64,000 nt of DNA. It comes from Oscillospiraceae bacterium. Its GTDB lineage: Bacteria; Bacillota; Clostridia; Oscillospirales; Ruminococcaceae. Position 1 is the first letter of the stretch. Each line of letters opens with the position of its first letter. The stretch is taken from positions 62,001-126,000 of the forward strand of contig JAISLD010000036.1 in assembly GCA_031260665.1 (NCBI GenBank), written 5' to 3'. Below are positions 32,975 to 40,599 of the stretch, piece by piece. The position numbers were made by a program, and so were the translations under genes. A model generated the notes under the pieces. The model saw nothing but the letters and a program-made list of their open reading frames with translations. It was not told the origin of the DNA and did no database searches.

Positions 32975-33003
32975 ATTATATAACAAAACGAGGGATTAGT
33001 CAA
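32975..33003 (-). promoter_or_regulatory. Promoter of the AI-2E/pseudopilin-gtrA unit
   Basis: On the minus strand TTGACT (32998-33003) and TATAAT (32975-32980) with a 17-base spacer. The expected start is near 32968, which rules out the upstream in-frame ATG codons of the AI-2E gene. Confidence 0.8.
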
Positions 33004-33084
33004 TAGGTGAGGACACAAAAGTGTTTTGAATTTAACCGACGAGAGTAAGCACTTGCGTTGGCGGCTTGAACAAGTTGCTTTAAT

Positions 33085-33238
33085 TATAAGTCCCCGCTCC
33101 CTGAAGGGAGAGAGAACGGTAAAAACGGATTCTTCGCCTATACTGTGTAACCGCGAAGCGGCTTGTTATGCCAACCGCCGCGAAACGGCGGAAAGTTAAA
33201 CTGAAAGTTTAACCCTTTACGGAGTATATCAACATGGC
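33085..33238. repeat. Cluster of intergenic repeats (families C and D)
   Basis: CCCCGCTCCCTGAAGGGAG is followed by AGAGAACGGTAAAAACGG, a reduced family C copy. From about 33154, GCGAAGCGGC, then CCGCCGCGAAACGGCGG, then GTTAAACTGAAAGTTTAACC and ACGGAGTATATCAACA. The last portion matches 37681-37737 closely. No gene is seen here. Confidence 0.6.
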
Positions 33239-33308
33239 GAAAACGACGACTTAAAACCCAAAATACTTTGATATTTTTAACTTAAGCGGCTATAAAGTCG
33301 CTCAAGAC

Positions 33309-33352
33309 TTGCATAGAAACGTCCGATATGATATAATGATATATGATATAAT
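33309..33352 (+). promoter_or_regulatory. Promoter region of the FliM-motif microprotein and PAS/GGDEF gene
   Basis: TTGCAT (33309-33314) and TATAAT (33332-33337) with a 17-base spacer; a second TATAAT lies at 33347-33352 in a repeated ATGATATA context. A perfect 12-bp palindrome ATGATATATCAT (33401-33412) downstream may be an operator. A hairpin CGAGGC/GCCTCG follows near 33433-33451, just before the ribosome binding site of the microprotein. Confidence 0.6.
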
Positions 33353-33470
33353 CTTTGTACGCAGAGTATATCGATATGGTTACGGCTTGATTTAAGCTAA
33401 ATGATATATCATATAAATACAGTAGGACTTATCGAGGCGTGGTTTTGCCTCGGAAAGGAATGGTGAAAAG

Positions 33471-33617
33471 ATGAGGATACTTTCACAGGCGGAAATCGAC
33501 AACTTGCTCTCCAGTATGCTCGCGAACCCCGCGATTCTACCGGGAAAAGACGCGGCACCCGAGGCAAAGCCCGCTGAATCTGACGCAAACAAGCCCAAAA
33601 CTCCCGCTGCGGTTTAA
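33471..33617 (+). CDS. Microprotein with a FliM/FliN-type N-terminal motif (48 residues)
   Basis: Codons 1-48 read MRILSQAEIDNLLSSMLANP and continue with a Pro/Ala/Lys-rich tail. LSQAEIDNLL matches the short N-terminal segment of flagellar FliM and FliY (LSQxEIDALL) that binds phosphorylated CheY. Here it is a separate peptide with no switch-complex domain after it. An AAAGGAATGG stretch precedes the ATG. The gene lies 33 bases before a PAS/GGDEF-like signalling gene, so the two are probably cotranscribed. No flagellar or Che gene is present in the window. It may be a decoy or adaptor for a response regulator; this is inference. Confidence 0.7.
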   Translation: MRILSQAEIDNLLSSMLANPAILPGKDAAPEAKPAESDANKPKTPAAV

Positions 33618-33650
33618 TGTACATACACCAAAGCCACAAGAGGTTCCCCT

Positions 33651-35903
33651 TTGACTTCTCTCATCAAATCCCTCGATAACTTCAGCAGGGTGTTTTCTCT
33701 CATACCACTTCCGCTGTTTGTCGGTCGTGTGTCAGAGAACCCGACCTTGGTTTATGCCAACGAGTCGTTCTACACGTCACTCGGCGTTCCGCCTGATGTG
33801 CTGAAAGACACGTTCCTTAATCTTGTGTCCGCTTTTGTTGAATACGCTGACTATGACAGCGTTTGCTTCGCTATGGGTCAAGCCGCAGAGCTTCGCACGC
33901 CGCTGTCTGTTCGCGCGCGCTTCGTGTCAGACAAGCACGGCGGGATAAGCGGCACGCTTCACCTTGTCTACTGTGGCGACGATGAGGACGGCACTCCCCT
34001 TGTCAACTGTATGCTGATTGACGAATCGGAGAGCATAAAGGCAGTGAGCGACATTGACACGCGTTGGCGTGAGTTTGAAAGCATAGCGATGGCAATCCCC
34101 GGCGGTATGTCCAAGATAACCTACAAGGACAGGACCGTTGACTATCAGTATCTGTCAAACGGGCTGCACGGGGTCGCGGGTTACGCGGTGGACGACGCCG
34201 AGTGCCGCAGTGTCGAGGCAATAATCTGTGACGAGGATATAGACAAGTATTATGAGGAGATAGAGCGGCAGAAAGACTATTCCGCGTTTCAGCTGGTCTA
34301 CAGGGTCGTCAACAAAGACGGAACGCTTCGTTGGGTGCTTCACAACGGGGTGCTTACCGAGGTGAACGAGGACGGCTTTGTCTTTGTTTGCGCTTATATC
34401 GACATCAACGAGATAAAAAAGTCACAGCTTGCCGCTGACCGTGAACGTGAGCGGCTGTCTATAATTATGGGCGTGTCTGACGATATCTTGTTTGAATATA
34501 ACATCAAAAACGATTCAATGCACCTGACCGACAACGGACTGAAAGCAATCAACCAAGAAGCCGAGATGACGATTGAAAACTATGTCGGTGGGTATCTCAA
34601 GGGCAACGTCATTCATCACGACTATCATATCCCAATGAAGTCGTTCCTCACCGAGAAAGGCGTGGCAAGCCTTGAGTATCTCGCAAAAACTATCGATTCG
34701 GTTGACGAGTTCCGTTGGAATCAGATTATCGGTGCGGGAGTCCGTGACTCCGAGGGTTATGTGTCCGAAGTCGTCGGGATAATCCGCGATGTTCACGAAA
34801 AAAAGCTGATGCTCCTAAAAGAAGCAGACGAGCAGAACCGTGACCAACTGACAAAGGTCTACACCTTGCCTCACTTCGGCAAACTTGTTGAACAGCGGCT
34901 GGCAAACAAAGGCGGCAGAAGAATCGGTGCGTTTGTCTTTATCGCGGTGGAGAACCTGTCGGTTATGTCGTCGCGGCTGTCTACGGTCTATGTCGGCTGC
35001 ATACTGCGTCACTTCGCCGAGTTCCTCATTGACGCGTTCCCGCAGGACACAATCCCCGCGAGAATCAGCCCGACTGTTTTCGCTTTGTTTGTCCCGAATG
35101 CCGCTGACATCAAAAACATAATCGAAACCTCTGAACGTACGGCGGAGAAGTACAGCGAGCTTTACTTTGACGGGGACGACGCGCAGTCGTCACATCTGTC
35201 GATAGGCATTGCGTTCTCTCCGCGTGACGGCGACACGTTCGATAAACTTTGCGAGCGGGCTGCAGCTGCCGCGGAAGTATCACGGGCAAACGGCGGCGAC
35301 GTCACGGTGTTCTCTCGTGACTTTGAGAAGCAGGAAATCGGGCTTGACACACTGGGCACAATAGAATCGGAAGCGGCTGACGGCATACTTGACGACGCGG
35401 AAGCGGGCGAGGTGCTGAACCTGCTCATCACATCGCAAGATACGTCGCTGTCGGTACAGGTGGCTCTCGGAACACTCGGTCATCGCTTCTTCGCTGACCG
35501 TGTAACGGTCTATAACTCCGACAAAGAAGCGACCGTGCTTCTGCTTAAGTACGAGTGGCGTTCCTCCGGGACAAACGCCGCCGCTTCGATAGTTCATCGC
35601 TATGTTGACGACGACGACGACGATGATGAGGACATCTTCGACTTGTTCAAGTCGGGTGAACCTGTGGTGGTTGAAATGGACGGCGGCGACTACAATCTGT
35701 CGCTTCACGGCGCGAATATCCCCGACAGCACCGACCGAACAGTCGCGCTGTTTCCGATACTGAGTGACAACGGACTGCACGGTGTGGTCGGGTTTATGAG
35801 GCTTGGCGGCGGCTACCCGTTCTCTGACGGAGAGCTGCTGCGAATGAGATATATGGCGGACGTTATCGGAATGTATACGATGAAGATTAACACTAAGGAG
35901 TAA
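33651..35903 (+). CDS. PAS-domain sensor with degenerate GGDEF and C-terminal GAF-like domain
   Basis: The 750 residues appear to contain three PAS-like domains (about 10-115, 130-258 and 265-392; the second has FQLVYRVVNKDGTLRWVLHNG and a closing ...AYIDINEIK), a GGDEF-fold domain (about 395-560, RDQLTKVYTLPHFGKLVEQRL at its start) and a GAF-like domain (about 575-750). Where an active cyclase has RxGGDEF there is ISPTVFALF near residue 472, so diguanylate synthesis is not expected. It may bind GTP or c-di-GMP or only transmit signals. No membrane segment is seen. The start is TTG at 33651, with AGAGG upstream; there is no better start nearby. Confidence 0.83.
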   Translation: MTSLIKSLDNFSRVFSLIPLPLFVGRVSENPTLVYANESFYTSLGVPPDVLKDTFLNLVSAFVEYADYDSVCFAMGQAAELRTPLSVRARFVSDKHGGISGTLHLVYCGDDEDGTPLVNCMLIDESESIKAVSDIDTRWREFESIAMAIPGGMSKITYKDRTVDYQYLSNGLHGVAGYAVDDAECRSVEAIICDEDIDKYYEEIERQKDYSAFQLVYRVVNKDGTLRWVLHNGVLTEVNEDGFVFVCAYIDINEIKKSQLAADRERERLSIIMGVSDDILFEYNIKNDSMHLTDNGLKAINQEAEMTIENYVGGYLKGNVIHHDYHIPMKSFLTEKGVASLEYLAKTIDSVDEFRWNQIIGAGVRDSEGYVSEVVGIIRDVHEKKLMLLKEADEQNRDQLTKVYTLPHFGKLVEQRLANKGGRRIGAFVFIAVENLSVMSSRLSTVYVGCILRHFAEFLIDAFPQDTIPARISPTVFALFVPNAADIKNIIETSERTAEKYSELYFDGDDAQSSHLSIGIAFSPRDGDTFDKLCERAAAAAEVSRANGGDVTVFSRDFEKQEIGLDTLGTIESEAADGILDDAEAGEVLNLLITSQDTSLSVQVALGTLGHRFFADRVTVYNSDKEATVLLLKYEWRSSGTNAAASIVHRYVDDDDDDDEDIFDLFKSGEPVVVEMDGGDYNLSLHGANIPDSTDRTVALFPILSDNGLHGVVGFMRLGGGYPFSDGELLRMRYMADVIGMYTMKINTKE

Positions 35904-36135
35904 ATCAAACGTATACCTGTCCCGTCAACTCTATTGCCTGTCCGGCACGGACCGATGAAGATAAACACTAAGGAGTAAATCAAGCGTATACCTGTCCCGT
36001 CAACTCTACTGCCTGTCCGGCACGGACCGATGAAGATAAACACTAAGGAGTAAACCAAGCGTATACCTGTCCCGTCAACTCTATTGCCTGTCCGGCACGG
36101 ACCAATGAAGATAAACACTAAGGAATAATTATACA
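35880..36135 (+). repeat. Tandem 75-bp repeat (family B) at a gene boundary
   Basis: Units begin at 35880, 35955, 36030 and, truncated, 36105. Each contains ATGAAGATAAACACTAAGGA (the last codons of the PAS gene), then a stop, GTATACCTGTCCCGTCAAC, CTCTATTGCCTG and the hairpin GTCCGGCACGGAC. The final partial unit supplies AAGGA, the ribosome binding site of the next gene. The inner part is an inverted family B element, so a repeat together with the adjacent gene end has been copied in tandem. Confidence 0.88.
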
Positions 36136-37659
36136 ATGAAGAAGAATCTCGTAGCAAAAATCAAAGAGTCCCTATCAAGCGCACTGCCGATTACCGTAAT
36201 CGTGCTGATTCTCGCCGCGACTATCGCGCCTGTATCAGGTGAGATGATGTGTATGTTCTTAATCGGTGCGGCAATGCTGGTTATCGGAATCGGGCTGTTC
36301 ACCCTTGGCGCTGACACTTCGATGATGGTGATGGGCGAGAAAATCGGCGCGGGAATCACGCGGACCAAGAAACTGCCGCTGATACTGTTCACTTGCCTCT
36401 TTATCGGCATAATGATAACAGTTGCTGAACCTGACCTCCGTGTTCTCGCGGAGCAAACGTCAATCGCCGAGAATATGACGCTTATCCTCGCCGTCGCTAT
36501 CGGTGTCGGTCTGTTTCTTGTGGTCGCGTTTCTTCGCATAATGCTGAAGCTGCGGCTGTCTGTGCTTCTCTTTGTGTTTTACCTTGGGGTGTTTGTGCTG
36601 GCTCTCTCTCCGCTGACACAAAACGAGTTCATTCCTGTTGCGTTTGATTCGGGTGGCGTGACGACAGGACCTATCAGTGTGCCGTTTATTATGGCGCTCG
36701 GTGTGGGGCTTGCTTCCATTCGCGGCGATAAGTCAAGCCAAGACGACACGTTCGGGTTGGTTGCGCTTTGCTCGATTGGTCCTATCGTGACGGTGCTGAT
36801 TCTCGGCGCGATAGCGGGCGGCGGTGGTACAGACGACACGGTAGCCGAGGTGATTAACCCCGCTGACACACAGCAAGTCGTGGTCGGTTTTCTTCACGCG
36901 TTCCCCGAACAGTTTGCCGATGTGGCACTCGCTGTCGCGCCGATTGTCGGGATATGCCTTATATTCCAGCTTGCGATGATAAAGATGAGCATGAAACACA
37001 TGAAGCGAGTGATTGTCGGCTTCTTGTTCACTTATTTCGGTTTGGTCATATTTCTCACAGGTGTGAACGTCGGGTTTTTGCCTATGGGAATGACAATGGG
37101 CGAGGCGCTCGGCGGTGGTAAGTTCGCGGCTCTGCTTGTCCCGATTGGCGCGATAATGGGATACTTCATTGTCACCGCTGAACCCGCTGTTCACGTACTT
37201 AAAAAGCAAGCGGAAGACGTGACGAATGGTGTCATAAGCGGCAAGACTCTCGGTTTGGCGTTGTCAATCGGCGTCGGTGTTGCTGTGGCACTCGCAATGC
37301 TTCGTGTGCTGACAGGAATGAATATCCTGTGGCTTATTATCCCCGGTTACGCGTTTTCACTCATCATCAGCTTCTTTGTGCCGCCGATTTACACCGCGAT
37401 TGCGTTTGACTCGGGCGGCGTTGCTTCGGGTCCCATGACCGCGACGTTTCTCTTGCCGTTTGCGATAGGTGCGTGTGTCGGTGTCGGTGGCAACATCGCG
37501 ACAGACGCGTTCGGTATGGTGACAATGGTGGCGTTAGCTCCGCTGATTACCATTCAGATTCTCGGTTTCTACGGCAAATATTTCAAGAAACACGCGAAAC
37601 CCGCAATCAAGTACACGCGTGATATGTTCCTCCCCGAAGAAATCATCGATTTGGTATAA
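36136..37659 (+). CDS. DUF1538 domain integral membrane protein (internal duplication)
   Basis: A 507-residue membrane protein with about 12-14 helices, made of two homologous halves. Each half has a signature, AFDSGGVTTGPISVPF (about 169-184) and AFDSGGVASGPMTATF (about 423-438), each followed by a Gly/Ser-rich segment and an Asp-containing FGxV motif. This matches DUF1538 proteins, which look like transporters with inverted or tandem repeats; the substrate is unknown to me. The next gene encodes a double PII-like protein, suggesting regulated transport, as AmtB is regulated by GlnK. The ribosome binding site AAGGA comes from the 75-bp tandem repeat. Confidence 0.88.
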   Translation: MKKNLVAKIKESLSSALPITVIVLILAATIAPVSGEMMCMFLIGAAMLVIGIGLFTLGADTSMMVMGEKIGAGITRTKKLPLILFTCLFIGIMITVAEPDLRVLAEQTSIAENMTLILAVAIGVGLFLVVAFLRIMLKLRLSVLLFVFYLGVFVLALSPLTQNEFIPVAFDSGGVTTGPISVPFIMALGVGLASIRGDKSSQDDTFGLVALCSIGPIVTVLILGAIAGGGGTDDTVAEVINPADTQQVVVGFLHAFPEQFADVALAVAPIVGICLIFQLAMIKMSMKHMKRVIVGFLFTYFGLVIFLTGVNVGFLPMGMTMGEALGGGKFAALLVPIGAIMGYFIVTAEPAVHVLKKQAEDVTNGVISGKTLGLALSIGVGVAVALAMLRVLTGMNILWLIIPGYAFSLIISFFVPPIYTAIAFDSGGVASGPMTATFLLPFAIGACVGVGGNIATDAFGMVTMVALAPLITIQILGFYGKYFKKHAKPAIKYTRDMFLPEEIIDLV

Positions 37660-37674
37660 ATAGTAAACACCGAT

Positions 37675-37785
37675 TAACTATACTGCGAAGCGGCGGAGGT
37701 TAAACTAAAAGTTTAACCTGTTAAGGAGTATAACAATAAAGTAGCCGTGTTCCCTCCTCACCGCGGGTGGGGAGGGAACACAAGT
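37675..37785. repeat. Repeat cluster between the DUF1538 and PII genes
   Basis: GCGAAGCGGCGGAGG, then GTTAAACTAAAAGTTTAACC and AAGGAGTATAACAATA (37684-37737), matches the element at 33154-33233. A family C palindrome follows (GTGTTCCCTCCTCACC and GGGTGGGGAGGGAACAC, about 37748-37781). The arms differ from other family C copies by paired changes (CTCTCC to CCTCC). It may lower transcription into the PII-like gene. Confidence 0.7.
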
Positions 37786-37815
37786 GATTAGTTATTAAGC
37801 AACAAGGATTAAATA

Positions 37816-38496
37816 ATGCAGATAGTATTCACGATAATCGACCAAGGCGCGACTTCACGGCTTGCCGCGTTGTTCGACAGCGAAAACATCACGTTTCGCA
37901 ACACAATCAAGGGCGAGGGTTCGGCTGAAAGCGCAACGCTTGAGCTGCTCGGCTTGGGCGAGAACCGCAAGGCAATCTGCCTTGCCGCCTGCCCGAACGC
38001 ACAGGTTCAGCCGCTGTACAGGCGGCTGAACCGCGAAATGCGCTTCTTCCGACCGGGTGCGGGCGTGGCGTTCGCTGTGCCGACCGCAAGGGCAAGCACC
38101 ACGGTTGCGGCACTGACAGGGCTGTCCCCCGATGAACTTAAACAAGAAAAAGGTGAACTTGATATGAGCAACTATCCGTTTGAACTTATAATCACGATTG
38201 TCAACCGCGGCTTCTCCGACATCGTAAAGATCTCGGCACGCGAACTCGGCGCGAGAGGCGGCACGGTAATCCACGGACTTGGAATGGACACTTTGGGGGC
38301 GGCTTTCCTTGGGATACAGCTTCAACCCGAGAAAGACGTGGTGCTGATTGTGGTGCCGACAGGCGAGGCGCGCCCGATGATGGAAAAGATAGTCAAAGAC
38401 GCGGGAGTCGACACACCGGGCAAGGGCATCTGCTTCTCGCTGCCTGTCAGCAGTGCCTGCGGCTTGGCGACCAAAGACGACCCCGATTTTAATTAA
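37816..38496 (+). CDS. Tandem PII-like (GlnB-fold) protein
   Basis: The 226 residues hold two PII-like domains. The first (1-105) is divergent: MQIVFTIIDQGATSRLAAL. The second (about 118-226) is closer to GlnB: FELIITIVNRGFSDIVKISARELGARGGTVIHG, then EKDVVLIVVPTGEARPMMEKI and PGKGICFSLPV. GGTVIHG stands where GlnB has GGxTVxxxRG near the T-loop. The tyrosine uridylylation site is absent. Being next to a DUF1538 transporter suggests it senses a nucleotide or metabolite and gates that protein; this is inference. It starts at ATG 37816 after AAGGA. Confidence 0.82.
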   Translation: MQIVFTIIDQGATSRLAALFDSENITFRNTIKGEGSAESATLELLGLGENRKAICLAACPNAQVQPLYRRLNREMRFFRPGAGVAFAVPTARASTTVAALTGLSPDELKQEKGELDMSNYPFELIITIVNRGFSDIVKISARELGARGGTVIHGLGMDTLGAAFLGIQLQPEKDVVLIVVPTGEARPMMEKIVKDAGVDTPGKGICFSLPVSSACGLATKDDPDFN

Positions 38497-38507
38497 ACGA
38501 GAACCAA

Positions 38508-40490
38508 ATGAAGTCAAACATCACGGACACCAAGCCGATTCTCTCTGTCAGTATGATAGTGAAGAACGAGGAAGCGCACCTTGAGAAGTGCCTTGCCGCT
38601 ATTGCTCCGCTGCTGAAAGCGGTGAGAAGCGAGCTGCTGATTACCGATACGGGTTCAACCGATAAGACCGTGCAGATTGCCGAGAAGTATGCCGACAAGG
38701 TGCTTCACTTTGATTGGTGCAACGACTTTTCAGCCGCAAGGAACTTCGGGCTGAAAGAATGTCGCGGCGAATGGTTTATGTTTTTAGACGCCGACGACGT
38801 CTTCGACCCCGAGTATATGGACGAAATGATAGACTTCTTCAGAAATGAAAAGCTGAACAAGAACTACAACTCGGCGACTTACGTCACACGGAATTACAAC
38901 GACAGCACCTGTACATCGTACAACATCTTTGTGCAGTCGCGGATATTCAGACGCGTGGTTCTCCTCGGGAACGGCGTGTTCTCCGAGGTGCGCTTCAAGG
39001 GGCGTGTCCACGAGGCGGTGGGTCCACGACCGCCTTGTTACAACCTGCGCACCTACGACTGGCACACGGGATATGTTTTTCAAGATTTTGCGGAGGAGGA
39101 ACGAAAGTCAAAGCGGAATATGGAGCTGATTAAGTTGGACCTTGCCGACCACCCGGACGACACGCGTAATCTTGAGCTTGCAATCCGCAACGAAGTGAAC
39201 CCCGATGAGAAAAAGAAATATGTTGACCTTGCTTTATCGGTGAAAGACCTGCCCGAACATCAAGGCAAGCCGTACCTGTTCAGCCTGTATCACATTGTGA
39301 TAATCTATTATTCTCGAACCGATATGAAGAAGTCGCTTCAGCTGACAAACGAAGCGATAGAGAAACTCGGCGACGCAAAAGATGTCATTCTTTGCGAGTT
39401 TTACGGGCTGAAATGCAACGCGCTAAGCTCGCTTGGACGTTTTGCCGAAACACCCGAAGCGTATGAGAAATACCGTCAATTGTTGGCGAAGTATAAGGCG
39501 GGGGAACTGAACGTCAATTTGCTTCGTTTTATCAATGCCGCCGCGATATACGACGAGGGCGAGCAAACGCTGTTCTCGGCGGCGATTGCCTCGCTTCGTT
39601 CGCTTGGAGAGTGCGACAAGGCGTTGCTGTATTGGAACGACTTTGGTGCGATAGACAAGCCGATAAAGGAGTTTCGTCCGCTTGTAAACACCATTGCGGA
39701 CCTCGTGAACGCGGGTCGTGCGTATCAGTTGGCACGAAAAATATACGACAGTTTGCTGAAGAAAGGCGACAAAGACCAAATCGTTTGCTTTGAGGGCGCG
39801 ATTGAGAATATATTCTATCATTCAGACGAAAAGCAGGAATTTTTGGCGGCGTTTGCGGGTGGAACGGGGCGATATTTCGACCTTGCTTTGCTTGTAAAAA
39901 CGCAGAATGAATCCGGTGAGTTTTTGCAGAAACTGCAGCTGTTTATTAACGAAACAGACTGGTGCAAACACTTTTCCGAGGGGATTTATCTCGCGATTAA
40001 ATACGGCGCGGATTTGTCGCCGCTGCTTCGCCGCATTGGTCACGATGAAACTGAACATTCGCTGAAACTTATCGCGCTTTATCACGACGATTACGGCAAG
40101 TTGGTGACGCAGAATTGCCTGCCTGAAAATTACGATAAATCAATGACGGAGTTGTTTTTCTTGGTCACGGCGCTTGAAAAAGCCGCGTATGTCCCCGGCG
40201 ACATCACCGACGACGAAAAACACGCGCTTTATGAGCGATTTACGCTTATGCTCGCGATTTTTGTCACGAATATTTACAATCCCGACGCACTGAACGGCTC
40301 TGACATCGCGGTGTTCCCGCCCACGCATAGGTTCGGCTATTATATGGCGGCAGCATACGGCGCGAAGCGGGACGGCGACGGCGTGGGGTTCATCAAAGGG
40401 CTGTCTGACGCGCTTCGTGAGTTTCCTGAACTTAACGCGGTGGTGTCAGCACTGCTTGACGCGGCAAAAAAAGAATACGGTTTGACATAA
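38508..40490 (+). CDS. Family 2 glycosyltransferase with TPR-like repeats
   Basis: Residues 1-250 are a GT-A glycosyltransferase: ILSVSMIVKNEEAHLEKCLAA, LITDTGSTDKTVQIAEKYAD, FDWCNDFSAARNFGLKECRGEWFMFLDADDVF with the DxD metal site, then GRVHEAV and WHTGYV. Such N-termini occur in SunS-like and other clostridial enzymes that modify peptides or surface glycans. The rest (about 260-660) is helical and TPR-like, perhaps for protein binding. There are no membrane segments. It lies 11 bases after the PII-like gene and about 50 bases before the acyltransferase locus, so read-through is possible. Confidence 0.88.
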   Translation: MKSNITDTKPILSVSMIVKNEEAHLEKCLAAIAPLLKAVRSELLITDTGSTDKTVQIAEKYADKVLHFDWCNDFSAARNFGLKECRGEWFMFLDADDVFDPEYMDEMIDFFRNEKLNKNYNSATYVTRNYNDSTCTSYNIFVQSRIFRRVVLLGNGVFSEVRFKGRVHEAVGPRPPCYNLRTYDWHTGYVFQDFAEEERKSKRNMELIKLDLADHPDDTRNLELAIRNEVNPDEKKKYVDLALSVKDLPEHQGKPYLFSLYHIVIIYYSRTDMKKSLQLTNEAIEKLGDAKDVILCEFYGLKCNALSSLGRFAETPEAYEKYRQLLAKYKAGELNVNLLRFINAAAIYDEGEQTLFSAAIASLRSLGECDKALLYWNDFGAIDKPIKEFRPLVNTIADLVNAGRAYQLARKIYDSLLKKGDKDQIVCFEGAIENIFYHSDEKQEFLAAFAGGTGRYFDLALLVKTQNESGEFLQKLQLFINETDWCKHFSEGIYLAIKYGADLSPLLRRIGHDETEHSLKLIALYHDDYGKLVTQNCLPENYDKSMTELFFLVTALEKAAYVPGDITDDEKHALYERFTLMLAIFVTNIYNPDALNGSDIAVFPPTHRFGYYMAAAYGAKRDGDGVGFIKGLSDALREFPELNAVVSALLDAAKKEYGLT

Positions 40491-40509
40491 AACAAAGCGT
40501 GTAAAACGC

Positions 40510-40538
40510 TTGACAAATTTACAGAAATATGGTATAAT
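40510..40538 (+). promoter_or_regulatory. Promoter at the acyltransferase repeat tract
   Basis: TTGACA (40510-40515) and TATAAT (40533-40538) with a 17-base spacer. The -10 box lies 1 base before the ATG at 40540, so transcripts from this promoter would start inside or at the edge of the 7-bp repeats. If it is used, the ATG would be lost from the message unless the start point is unusually close. Confidence 0.75.
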
Positions 40539-40543
40539 TATGA

Positions 40544-40599
40544 GGCGACAGGCGACAGGCGACAGGCGACAGGCGACAGGCGACAGGCGACAGGCGACA
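40544..40599 (+). repeat. Eight perfect 7-bp repeats (GGCGACA)
   Basis: GGCGACA is repeated eight times without error directly after ATGA (40540-40543). Seven is not a multiple of three, so each gain or loss of a unit shifts the reading frame between the ATG and the acyltransferase. With eight units the ATG runs into TGA at 40603-40605; with seven, it would read straight into the acyltransferase frame without a stop. This is the structure of a slipped-strand phase-variable locus. Confidence 0.92.

Noticed and set aside
33019-33470. A c-di-GMP riboswitch upstream of the PAS/GGDEF-like gene
   Set aside because: The conserved GEMM core and tetraloop pattern were not found; the structure here is explained by dispersed palindromes and a small hairpin.
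35813-36157. A leftward 114-codon frame with 25-residue periodic repeats
   Set aside because: It is the antisense reading of the 75-bp tandem array (75 is divisible by three, so it stays open by chance) and overlaps the PAS gene end. No promoter or ribosome binding site supports it.
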